Positions 14,169 to 20,898 of a stretch of DNA of 22,737 nt are shown piece by piece (the first letter of the stretch is position 1; every line of letters begins with the position of its first letter). The DNA comes from an uncultured Dysosmobacter sp. (GTDB lineage: Bacteria; Bacillota; Clostridia; Oscillospirales; Oscillospiraceae), in NCBI GenBank assembly GCA_934504065.1, contig CAKSVQ010000024.1, forward strand, positions 1 through 22,737, written 5' to 3'. The notes beneath the pieces were generated by a model. The model made no database searches and was not told the origin of the DNA. It was given only the letters and a program-made list of their open reading frames with translations. The position numbers were made by a program, and so were the translations under genes.

Positions 14169-15130
14169 TCCAACGCATTGATCTTGCGCCGCTGGACGGC
14201 ATCACCAAGGTGGTGTTCCGCCGGGTGTGGGCAGAGCATTTCGGCGGCGCGGACCGTTATTTCATTCCCTTTTTCTCCCCCACTCCCCACCACATCATGA
14301 CCAACAAGGACCTGCGGGAGCTGGACAGGACCGCAAACGACGACCTTGCTTCCGTTCCACAGGTGATGACCTGCTCCGCCCATGATTTTATATGGGCGGC
14401 AGAGGTACTTCGGGACCTTGGCTATGCCGAGGTGAATCTGAATTTGGGATGCCCCTCCGGCACGGTGACTGCCAAGGGAAAGGGCTCCGGCTTTCTTGCA
14501 AGGCCGGAGGAGCTGGACCGCTTTTTCGATCAGGTGTTTTCCCGCGTCTGCCTCCCGGTATCTGTCAAGACCCGGCTGGGCGTGGACGATCCCGGCGAGT
14601 TTCCCCGCCTGCTGGAAATTTATAATCGCTACCCCATTGCCTGCCTGACCATCCACCCCCGGGTGCGGCGTGAAAAATACCGCGGCGCGGTGCACATGGA
14701 GGAATTTACGCAGGCCTTTCAGGAAAGCCGGAATCCGGTGTGCTATAACGGCGACCTGCGAACGGTAGAGGCGGTCCGCGCTGTGGAGGCCCGCTTCCCC
14801 ACCCTCACCGCCGTGATGATCGGCCGGGGCGCGGTGGCAGACCCGGCGCTGGTACGGAAGCTGCGGGGCGGAAAGCCCGCAGCGCGGGAGGAATTGCAGG
14901 CCTTCACCCAAGCGCTGTACCGGGAATATCAGGCGTTTTACGGCCAGAGCGGCCACGCTGCCCAGCGGATGCGGGAGGTCTGGTTCTATCTCATCCACCT
15001 CTTTGCCGACGCGGACAAGCTGAACAAGCGGATGCGCCGCTTCAAGACCCCCAGTGAATACGAGGCCGCCGAAGCCGACATTTTCGCCCAGCTTCCCCTG
15101 CGGGACCACGCCGAGGGCGACCTCATATAA
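14165..15130 (+). CDS. tRNA-dihydrouridine synthase (Dus family)
   Basis: This 321-residue TIM-barrel flavoenzyme reduces uridines in the tRNA D-arm using FMN and NADPH. Dus hallmarks are LAPLDGITKVVFRR at the N-terminus, NLGCPSGTV with the catalytic Cys96, the SVKTRLG strand with Lys135, TIHPR with His164 for FMN binding, and the late phosphate-binding MIGRGA loop. A C-terminal helical domain follows (KLNKRMRRFK). The start is the ATG at 14165, overlapping the previous stop as ATGA; a longer reading from 13946 is only an out-of-frame extension through the upstream gene. Which tRNA position it modifies (DusA, B or C type) cannot be told from sequence alone here. Confidence 0.9.
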   Translation: MIQRIDLAPLDGITKVVFRRVWAEHFGGADRYFIPFFSPTPHHIMTNKDLRELDRTANDDLASVPQVMTCSAHDFIWAAEVLRDLGYAEVNLNLGCPSGTVTAKGKGSGFLARPEELDRFFDQVFSRVCLPVSVKTRLGVDDPGEFPRLLEIYNRYPIACLTIHPRVRREKYRGAVHMEEFTQAFQESRNPVCYNGDLRTVEAVRAVEARFPTLTAVMIGRGAVADPALVRKLRGGKPAAREELQAFTQALYREYQAFYGQSGHAAQRMREVWFYLIHLFADADKLNKRMRRFKTPSEYEAAEADIFAQLPLRDHAEGDLI

Positions 15131-15137
15131 AAAGCGA

Positions 15138-15165
15138 AACCAGAGCTGTTAAGCTCTGGTTTTTT
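15138..15165 (+). terminator. Bidirectional terminator between the dus gene and the PH-domain protein gene
   Basis: A perfect 10-bp stem (AACCAGAGCT 15138-15147, complement 15152-15161) with a GTTA loop is followed by TTTTC. On the minus strand it is followed by TCGCTTTTTA, so it can serve both converging genes. Confidence 0.9.
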
Positions 15166-15184
15166 CTATGATGCCAATGGCACG

Positions 15185-16231
15185 TCACTTTTCCGTCACT
15201 TCGCAGGGTATCTGATAACGCTCCGCCATTTTGAAAAGTTCGGTCATGAATCCATCCCGTCCCCGGCTCAGGCGCGCTAAAGGGAACCTATATACTCTCT
15301 CCTCGGTGTAAAGTCTCAAGGCTTTCCAACCATTCTCTTTTGCCGGAACAAGTTCCATTCTTTCAATCTCCCGCCAGTCCCGCCAGTAAAGCTCCCGCTT
15401 TTTCCGCAGCGGATAGCGGATGACCATTTTTTCCTGAGAATACCGGATGCTTGTGCCGCACAGCACGAATAGCCCCACAATGCCCGCCACACCGCTGAGG
15501 GGCGCAAACCAGATGGAAAACCACTGGGAGGGATTACTGCTCAGCATGGCTTGCAGAATGTCCCCGCCATCTGCCGAGAGGAAAAGGGCCGCGTACACCA
15601 GCAGCATCAGGATGCCCATCACAGCCAGCGCATAATACTCCCCACCGTAGCGCAGCACACATTTTTGCGGCTGGTCATATGCCTGCGTGCGGTAATATTC
15701 CGTGACCTTCTCCGGGCATTTTTTCTTCTTGAGCATGGTGCAAAACAGTTTATAATTCACCATGCTGTTGTCCGCGGTAAGAACCTTAGTCCCGTCGAGC
15801 AAGTACAGGCTCACCGCGCGGTCAAAGCCGCCGTCCACCCTCCGGATCTCGTTCCAGCGGAACGTCTGCGGCTTGCGGAACGCTTTTTCGACGCGGAACT
15901 CCTCGCCGTTGAAATACATGCACTCCTTTGCCATAACATGTCCGCCGAATATGGTGACTGCCAACAGCACTATAACTGCCGCCGTGCACAGCCCCCACAT
16001 GGGCCGAGCCGCCTCCGGCGCTCCGTCCATGATATAAAGCACGCCGAAGAACAGGACCGTGACAAACGCCACTGTCCCCATCGCATACAGCAGATACCGC
16101 TTCCCCGGCGGCGGACACAAAATGCCCATTCCCTCCGGGATTTTGGCGACCTGCCGCCTGCCCTTGCCCGCAAGCTGATAAATGATCCGCGCCGTGAAGA
16201 CCAGCACCAGCGAAAAGATCAACCGCTCCAT
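15185..16231 (-). CDS. Membrane protein with duplicated 2TM + PH-like domain units
   Basis: This is a 348-residue protein of no named family that I recognise. After an N-terminal hydrophobic helix (2-20) there are two similar units. Unit one has TMs about 46-68 and 76-97, then a beta-rich PH-like region 104-170 (EFRVEKAFRKPQTFRWNEI then LYLLDGTKVLTAD). Unit two has TMs about 198-220 and 237-260, then a PH-like region 263-340 (MVIRYPLRKKRELYWRDWRE then LRLYTEERVYRFPL). Both beta regions show the 'hydrophobic strand, basic loop, W-x-(D/E)-I' pattern typical of bacterial PH domains. These often sit on membrane helices and bind lipids or partners. It is the last gene of the LysR-TRIC operon, 20 bases after its neighbour, with GAGGG before the ATG. 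Confidence 0.78.
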   Translation of the reverse strand: MERLIFSLVLVFTARIIYQLAGKGRRQVAKIPEGMGILCPPPGKRYLLYAMGTVAFVTVLFFGVLYIMDGAPEAARPMWGLCTAAVIVLLAVTIFGGHVMAKECMYFNGEEFRVEKAFRKPQTFRWNEIRRVDGGFDRAVSLYLLDGTKVLTADNSMVNYKLFCTMLKKKKCPEKVTEYYRTQAYDQPQKCVLRYGGEYYALAVMGILMLLVYAALFLSADGGDILQAMLSSNPSQWFSIWFAPLSGVAGIVGLFVLCGTSIRYSQEKMVIRYPLRKKRELYWRDWREIERMELVPAKENGWKALRLYTEERVYRFPLARLSRGRDGFMTELFKMAERYQIPCEVTEK

Positions 16232-16251
16232 GCTTCATTCCCTCTTCTCTC

Positions 16252-16881
16252 TTATTCCTCCCGGGCACGGGGAAGGTTCCAGCGGAAGTGGGCGGAAAGA
16301 CAGCGGATCAGCACCACCGCGCCGCAGCCCAGCAGCATGGCGGGCGCTTCGCCCCAGCGCCACAGCAGTGCGCACACCAGCGCGCCCGCCAGCGATGCGC
16401 TGGCATAAATGTGCTTGCGGAACACATAGGGCATATCTCCGGCCATCATGTCCCGCAGGACGCCGCCGCCCACGCCAGTCACCGCGCCCACAAACACCAG
16501 CAGAAACACCGTGGACTGCGGAACGCTTTCATATGCCGCCCGCACCCCCACCACGGTAAAGCTGCCCAGCCCCGCCGTGTCCATCCAGAACATCCAGCGG
16601 TCAAACCACGCCTGATTCCATGTGAGCAGATGCCGCAGCCCCGGCCAGAACAGCACCAGCGACGCCGCAACCGACACCGCCGCATAGACAGGGTCCTGAA
16701 AGGTGGCGGGCGGGGTGCAGCCCAGCACCACATCCCGGATGATGCCGCCGCCCACAGCGGTGGTCAGCCCCAGAATGCACACACCGAACACATCCATCCC
16801 CTTTTTCAGCCCCAGCATGGCCCCAGAGGCCGCAAAGGCCACCGTGCCCACCACTTCCAGCACAAAAATAAAGGTTTCCAT
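16252..16881 (-). CDS. TRIC / UPF0126 family membrane protein (cation channel-like)
   Basis: This 209-residue protein has about seven TMs in two homologous halves. Each half carries the family signature: GGGIIRDVVLGCTP (44-57) and GGGVLRDMMAGDMP (138-151). Bacterial members share the fold of trimeric intracellular cation channels, and some have been proposed to transport glycine; substrate here is open. The start at 16881 is chosen because family similarity begins at METFIFVLEVVG; a start at 16947 would read through the LysR gene. It begins 4 bases after the LysR stop, so LysR, this gene and the PH-domain protein look like one operon. Confidence 0.88.
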   Translation of the reverse strand: METFIFVLEVVGTVAFAASGAMLGLKKGMDVFGVCILGLTTAVGGGIIRDVVLGCTPPATFQDPVYAAVSVAASLVLFWPGLRHLLTWNQAWFDRWMFWMDTAGLGSFTVVGVRAAYESVPQSTVFLLVFVGAVTGVGGGVLRDMMAGDMPYVFRKHIYASASLAGALVCALLWRWGEAPAMLLGCGAVVLIRCLSAHFRWNLPRAREE

Positions 16882-16885
16882 ACTC

Positions 16886-17773
16886 TCAGCACGCGTCCTG
16901 CCGCACCATTTCCATAAAAGCCGTGGCAGCGGCGGTGGGAGATACATCCCGCAGCGTGCACATATCCACCGAGCGGGCCGGAATCTCGAAATCCGTTTTC
17001 AGTTCCCGGATGTCCCCCGCTTCCAGCGGCCGCTGGACAAATTCCAGCGTCACGCCCGCCACACCCAGACCGATCCGGGCAAGAGACACCAGCAGGCTGC
17101 GGGAGGAAAGCTCGATCTCCGGCGTGAGGGTCACGCCGTTTTTCAAAAACTCCTGCTCCAGAAATACCCGGCTGCTGGCCTTGCGCTCCAGCAGGATCAG
17201 CGGAAAGGCCGCGATCTCCTCCCGGGTGTACACATGGTCAAAATCGCAGGCATAGCCGCTGCCCGCCACAAAGGTGGAATGGGTGGCAAAGCAGGGCCAG
17301 CTCTCCACCGCGCTGTCCGCCGGGGAGGAGGCGAACGCAATGTCCACCGCCCCGGATTTGAGCATACTGAGCACCTTGGCGCTGCGGCCGCTGACGATCT
17401 TGAGCCGGATGCCGGGGTGCTGGCGGTGGAAGGTATCCAGATACGGCACCAGAAATTGAGAGGTCACCGTGTCGCTGGCGCCAATGACCAGCGTGCCCAG
17501 CAGCAGCTGCTGGGCCTGCGAGAGCTTGTCCTCTCCCGTTGCCAGAAGCCCCAGCGCACTGCGGACATACTGATAGAGCATCTGACCCTCCCCCGTCAGG
17601 CTGACACCCCGGGGGCTGCGGGCAAACAGCCGCGCCTGCAGAGCCGTTTCCAGCTGCTTAACGGACTGGCTCACCGCCGACTGGGAAATATATAAATTCT
17701 TTGCCGCCACCGAGATGTTGCCCGTTTCAGCCACCTCTTTGAACACGCGGTACAATTCCAATTTGACTGCCAT
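16886..17773 (-). CDS. LysR-family transcriptional regulator
   Basis: This 295-residue protein has an N-terminal winged helix (1-60; GNISVAAKNLYISQSAVSQSVKQLE), a linker helix and a type-2 periplasmic-binding-like effector domain (about 90-290; GTLVIGASDTVTSQFLVPYL). The family acts as tetramers, usually controlling its own gene and neighbours in response to a small metabolite. Here the downstream TRIC and PH-domain genes are on the same transcript, and ymdB is divergent 160 bases away. ATG 17773 has GGAGG 9 bases upstream. The effector is unknown. Confidence 0.93.
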   Translation of the reverse strand: MAVKLELYRVFKEVAETGNISVAAKNLYISQSAVSQSVKQLETALQARLFARSPRGVSLTGEGQMLYQYVRSALGLLATGEDKLSQAQQLLLGTLVIGASDTVTSQFLVPYLDTFHRQHPGIRLKIVSGRSAKVLSMLKSGAVDIAFASSPADSAVESWPCFATHSTFVAGSGYACDFDHVYTREEIAAFPLILLERKASSRVFLEQEFLKNGVTLTPEIELSSRSLLVSLARIGLGVAGVTLEFVQRPLEAGDIRELKTDFEIPARSVDMCTLRDVSPTAAATAFMEMVRQDAC

Positions 17774-17790
17774 AGACGTTCCCTCCGGAA

Positions 17791-17846
17791 ATTAGTGTAG
17801 CTTATATGCTAATACCTATTATAAGAAAGAACACGGAAAAACGCAA
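17791..17846 (-). promoter_or_regulatory. LysR promoter with a candidate autoregulatory operator
   Basis: On the minus strand TTGCGT (17841-17846) and TATAAT (17818-17823) are 17 bp apart, a strong promoter. Immediately downstream, 17791-17813 forms an imperfect 23-bp inverted repeat (ATTAG arms at both ends, 7 of 11 pairs matching) with T-N11-A character like a LysR box. Its position at the transcription start fits self-repression, which is inference. Confidence 0.65.
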
Positions 17847-17853
17847 GAACTCC

Positions 17854-17882
17854 TTTTCAAATCCCGTCGGATTTGCTATACT
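17854..17882 (+). promoter_or_regulatory. Promoter of ymdB-ybaK-sbcD-like operon
   Basis: TTTTCA (17854-17859) and TATACT (17877-17882) are 17 bp apart, with TGC before the -10 giving an extended -10. It is divergent from the LysR promoter, and only 7 bases separate the two -35 elements, so the two may compete or be co-controlled. Confidence 0.65.
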
Positions 17883-17933
17883 GATGGGGAATGCCGCACA
17901 GGCGCGCCTGTGCGGACGGAACAGGAGGAAACC

Positions 17934-18707
17934 ATGCTCTATCATATTCTGGCGGTAGGCGATGTGGTGGGCGAGCCGGGGCTGAAGCATCTGGAGCGGC
18001 ACCTGCGCCCTCTGCAAAAGTGCAGGCACATCGACTTTACCGTGGTCAACGGAGAAAACGCCTCCGGTGTGGGCGTCACACCGGAGCAGGCCTGGCGCAT
18101 TTACGACGCCGGGGCCGATGCTGTGACGCTGGGCAACCACACCTTTGGAAAAATGCAGCTTCGGGAACTTCTGGACGAGGTGCCGTGGCTGCTGCGGCCC
18201 GCCAACTACGCCGGACGGGTGCCGGGCCACGGGTGCGAAATCTTCGACTTAGGTGCCGTCCGCATCCGGGTGATGAATCTGATTGGCCGCTGCAGCCTTG
18301 ACTGGAAGGCCGCAGACCCCTTCACCACCGCCGACGCGCTTTTGAAGAAGGACACCTCTGATTTCACTCTGGTGGACTTCCATGCCGAAGCCACCAGTGA
18401 AAAGCTGGCGCTGGGGTATTATCTGGACGGCCGGGTCTCCGCCGTCTGGGGCACCCACACCCACGTACCCACCGCTGACGAGCGGGTATATCCCAAGGGC
18501 ACCGGGTATTTGACCGATCTGGGCATGACCGGGCCCATCGAATCCGTGCTGGGCATCGAGCCTCGCCAGTCAGTGGAGGGCTTTCTCGGCGGCCTGCCGG
18601 GGCGCTACCGCCCGGCGGAAGGGCCCTGCAAGCTGCAAGGGGCCATTTTCACATTAGACAGCGCCACCGGACTTTGCACGGCGGCAGAGCGCATTGACGT
18701 GCGCTGA
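17934..18707 (+). CDS. ymdB: YmdB-type metallophosphoesterase (TIGR00282)
   Basis: This 257-residue protein is of full family length. The dimetal site is intact: Asp10 in GDVVG, Glu41 in NGENASG, Asn68/His69 in GNHTFG, the HAEATSEK histidine and the THTHVPTAD pair. In Bacillus YmdB is a 2',3'-cyclic-nucleotide phosphodiesterase affecting biofilm and stress gene expression. The ATG at 17934 has GGAGG 6 bases upstream, and family similarity starts there. A GTG at 17910 would add eight residues without homology. It leads a plus-strand operon with the YbaK-type and SbcD-like genes, 25 and 2 bases apart respectively. Confidence 0.93.
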   Translation: MLYHILAVGDVVGEPGLKHLERHLRPLQKCRHIDFTVVNGENASGVGVTPEQAWRIYDAGADAVTLGNHTFGKMQLRELLDEVPWLLRPANYAGRVPGHGCEIFDLGAVRIRVMNLIGRCSLDWKAADPFTTADALLKKDTSDFTLVDFHAEATSEKLALGYYLDGRVSAVWGTHTHVPTADERVYPKGTGYLTDLGMTGPIESVLGIEPRQSVEGFLGGLPGRYRPAEGPCKLQGAIFTLDSATGLCTAAERIDVR

Positions 18708-18732
18708 AACAGGAAAGAGAGGAATCGTCATC

Positions 18733-19218
18733 ATGTCCATTCAGAAAGTCTGCGCCTACTTTGAACCTTTGGGGATCGCCGACCGCATCCGGGAATTCAC
18801 GGTCTCCTCCGCCACGGTGGAGCTGGCGGCTGTGGCCGTGGGTGTGGATGGTGCCCGCATCGCCAAAAGCCTGAGCTTCAAGGTGGAAGATGAGCCCATC
18901 ATCATTGTGGTGGCGGGCGACGCCAAGGTGGATAACAGCGCCTATAAAAAGCAGTTCCACACCAAGGCCAAAATGCTGACCCATGAGGAGGCCCATACGC
19001 TCATCGGCCACGATGTAGGCGGTGTGTGTCCCTTTGCCCTGCCGGAAAACGTGAAGGTCTATCTGGATGTTTCGCTCCGGCGCTTTGAAACGGTGTTCCC
19101 CGCGGCGGGCAGTGACAACAGCGCCGTGGAAATGACCTGCGACGAACTGGAAAAATACTCCTCCAACTTTGTGCAGTGGGTGGATGTGTGCAAGGCATGG
19201 AGGCCGGAGGAGGGCTGA
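18733..19218 (+). CDS. ybaK: YbaK/EbsC-type aminoacyl-tRNA deacylase
   Basis: This 161-residue protein has the editing-domain fold of bacterial prolyl-tRNA synthetase. The key lysine is Lys45 (IAKSLSFK), and the substrate loop is GGVCPFAL (96-103), as in YbaK, which removes wrongly attached amino acids (Cys from tRNA-Pro) in trans. The family has several specificities (YbaK, YeaK, ProX) that I cannot separate here. The ATG at 18733 is preceded by GAGAGGA at about 10 bases; an upstream start at 18694 would sit inside ymdB. The stop is two bases before the next gene, whose SD lies within this gene's last codons. Confidence 0.87.
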   Translation: MSIQKVCAYFEPLGIADRIREFTVSSATVELAAVAVGVDGARIAKSLSFKVEDEPIIIVVAGDAKVDNSAYKKQFHTKAKMLTHEEAHTLIGHDVGGVCPFALPENVKVYLDVSLRRFETVFPAAGSDNSAVEMTCDELEKYSSNFVQWVDVCKAWRPEEG

Positions 19219-19220
19219 AC

Positions 19221-20318
19221 ATGGTGGAATTCATTCACGCAGCCGACCTGCACCTTGACAGCGCCTTTGCCGCCCTGCCCGCCCGACAGGCCGCCGCGCG
19301 GCGGCGGGAATGCCGGGAAACGCTGCTGCGGCTGCGGGACTATGTCAACCGTGAGGGCATCCCGCTGGTGCTGCTTGCTGGGGACCTGCTGGATTCCTCC
19401 GCCGCCTTCCGGGAAACGGGCGAGCAGCTTTCCGCCGCCCTCGGCGAAATGAACGCCCGGGTGTTCATCGCCCCCGGCAATCACGACTGCGCCAGCGCCG
19501 CAAGCCTGTGGCGCACGCTGAATTGGCCGGAAAACGTGACGGTTTTCTTAGAGCCCTCCATGACCGCCGTGCCTGTTCCGGAATTGGGCGTCACCGTCTA
19601 CGGCGCGGCCTTTTCCGGCCCGGAGCAGACGGACGGGCTGCTTTCCGGCTTCACCGTTCCGCCCGGCAGCGGCCTTTCCATCGGATTGCTGCACGGCGAG
19701 CTTGAGCCTGCAGAGGCCCGGTACGATCCCATCCGGCGCAGTGAGATCGCCGCCAGCGGCCTTACCTATCTTGCGTTGGGGCATATCCACAAGCGCACGG
19801 AGCCGCTGACCTTTGGCAGCACCGTCTGCGCGTGGCCGGGCTGTCTGGAGGGCCGCGGCTTTGACGAGTTGGGTGAAAAGGGCTTTTACCGGGGCACGCT
19901 CATGCCTGACGGCGGCGTTTCCCTCCGCTTTGTTTCCTTCGCCCTTCGGCGCTATGAGATCTTGACGGTGGATGTCACCGGGCTTTCTCCCCGCCGCGCC
20001 GTGGAGGAAGCACTGCCTGCCCAGACGGAAATGCACCTTTACCGCATCCTGCTCACCGGAGAGACCGAAGAAGGCGGCGTGGATGCCGCCGCCCTGCGGG
20101 ACGCCCTTGCCCACCGCTTCTACGCGCTGGAGGTACAGGACCACACCCGCATGGCAGAGGATGTCTGGCAGCGGGCAGGCGAAGATTCCCTCCGAGGTCT
20201 GTTTTTACGGGAGCTGCGCGCCAAGTGGGAAGCCGCCGGAAGCGATGAAGAGCGGGGAACCGTCACCCACGCCGCCCGCTTCGGCCTTGCCGCGCTGGAT
20301 CACCGGGACATTGGCTGA
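19221..20318 (+). CDS. SbcD/YhaO-like metallophosphoesterase (DNA repair nuclease subunit)
   Basis: This 365-residue protein has the calcineurin-like nuclease motifs in order: DLHLD (Asp9, His11), AGDLLD (Asp55), GNHD (Asn87, His88), the LLHGEL histidine and GHIHK. A C-terminal capping region (about 260-365) follows, ending in a helical LRAKWEAAG segment. SbcD/Mre11-type proteins cut DNA ends together with an SMC-like ATPase (SbcC, or YhaN for YhaO). No such ATPase follows; a terminator begins two bases after the stop. It is slightly shorter than SbcD or YhaO (about 400). ATG 19221 is set by the strong GGAGGAGGG just upstream. Confidence 0.85.
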   Translation: MVEFIHAADLHLDSAFAALPARQAAARRRECRETLLRLRDYVNREGIPLVLLAGDLLDSSAAFRETGEQLSAALGEMNARVFIAPGNHDCASAASLWRTLNWPENVTVFLEPSMTAVPVPELGVTVYGAAFSGPEQTDGLLSGFTVPPGSGLSIGLLHGELEPAEARYDPIRRSEIAASGLTYLALGHIHKRTEPLTFGSTVCAWPGCLEGRGFDELGEKGFYRGTLMPDGGVSLRFVSFALRRYEILTVDVTGLSPRRAVEEALPAQTEMHLYRILLTGETEEGGVDAAALRDALAHRFYALEVQDHTRMAEDVWQRAGEDSLRGLFLRELRAKWEAAGSDEERGTVTHAARFGLAALDHRDIG

Positions 20319-20319
20319 C

Positions 20320-20368
20320 AAAGCGCCCCGTCTCCGCAGGCCATCCTGCGAAAACGAGGCGCTTTTTT
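20320..20368 (+). terminator. Terminator after the SbcD-like gene
   Basis: AAAGCGCC at 20320-20327 pairs with GGCGCTTT at 20358-20365 around an inner CGCAGG/CCTGCG stem, followed by TTTTTT. It starts two bases past the stop codon, so the downstream acetyltransferase is a separate unit. Confidence 0.88.
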
Positions 20369-20400
20369 CAAGGTACGAAAGAGAATTGCGGGAGACACAC

Positions 20401-20844
20401 ATGGACATTTTTGAAGTGCAGAGACGAACGCCGCAGCAACTGGCGGCACTGCTCTCTACCTGGGAGGCCTCTGTCCGCGCAACGCATCACTTCCTCTCCC
20501 CTGCGGAAATCGACCAGATCAAGACCTATGTCCCGCAGGCCCTGCGGGAGGTGGAACACCTGCTGGCCGCCGGGCGGGAACCCGGTCAGATGCTGGCCTT
20601 CATGGGCATCACAGGCCAGCGCCTTGAAATGCTGTTTCTCTCTCCGGAGGAGCGGGGGCATGGACTTGGCAAAACACTGGTCCAATACGGTGTTGGGCAC
20701 TATGGTCTCCGGGAGGTCACGGTCAACGAGCAGAACCCGCAGGCTGTGGGCTTTTACCGCCATCTGGGCCTTGAAACTTATCAAAAAACGGAGCACGACG
20801 AGCAGGGCGGCCCTTATCCGCTGTTATATATGCGTCTTCCCTGA
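20401..20844 (+). CDS. GNAT-family N-acetyltransferase, YjaB-like
   Basis: This 147-residue protein has a single GNAT domain. The acetyl-CoA pyrophosphate loop is RGHGLGK (85-91), the strand LEMLFLSP precedes it, and the C-terminal motif VNEQNPQAVGFYRHLGL matches the E. coli YjaB type, as do WEASVRATHHFLSP near the start and GGPYPLLYM at the end. It transfers an acetyl group from acetyl-CoA to an unknown amine. ATG 20401 has GGGAG upstream. Terminators on both sides indicate a monocistronic gene; an in-frame extension to 19972 crosses the preceding gene and is not real. Confidence 0.88.
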   Translation: MDIFEVQRRTPQQLAALLSTWEASVRATHHFLSPAEIDQIKTYVPQALREVEHLLAAGREPGQMLAFMGITGQRLEMLFLSPEERGHGLGKTLVQYGVGHYGLREVTVNEQNPQAVGFYRHLGLETYQKTEHDEQGGPYPLLYMRLP

Positions 20845-20845
20845 A

Positions 20846-20880
20846 GAAACGGCGCGGCCTGTAACAGGCCGCGCCGTTTC
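20846..20880. terminator. Perfect hairpin between converging acetyltransferase and NhaC genes
   Basis: A perfect 16-bp stem (GAAACGGCGCGGCCTG 20846-20861, complement 20865-20880) closes a TAA loop. T-runs are short on both strands (GTTTCCTT and GTTTCTTC), but the very stable stem likely ends both converging transcripts. Confidence 0.8.
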
Positions 20881-20898
20881 CTTGATACAGGCTCTTTT

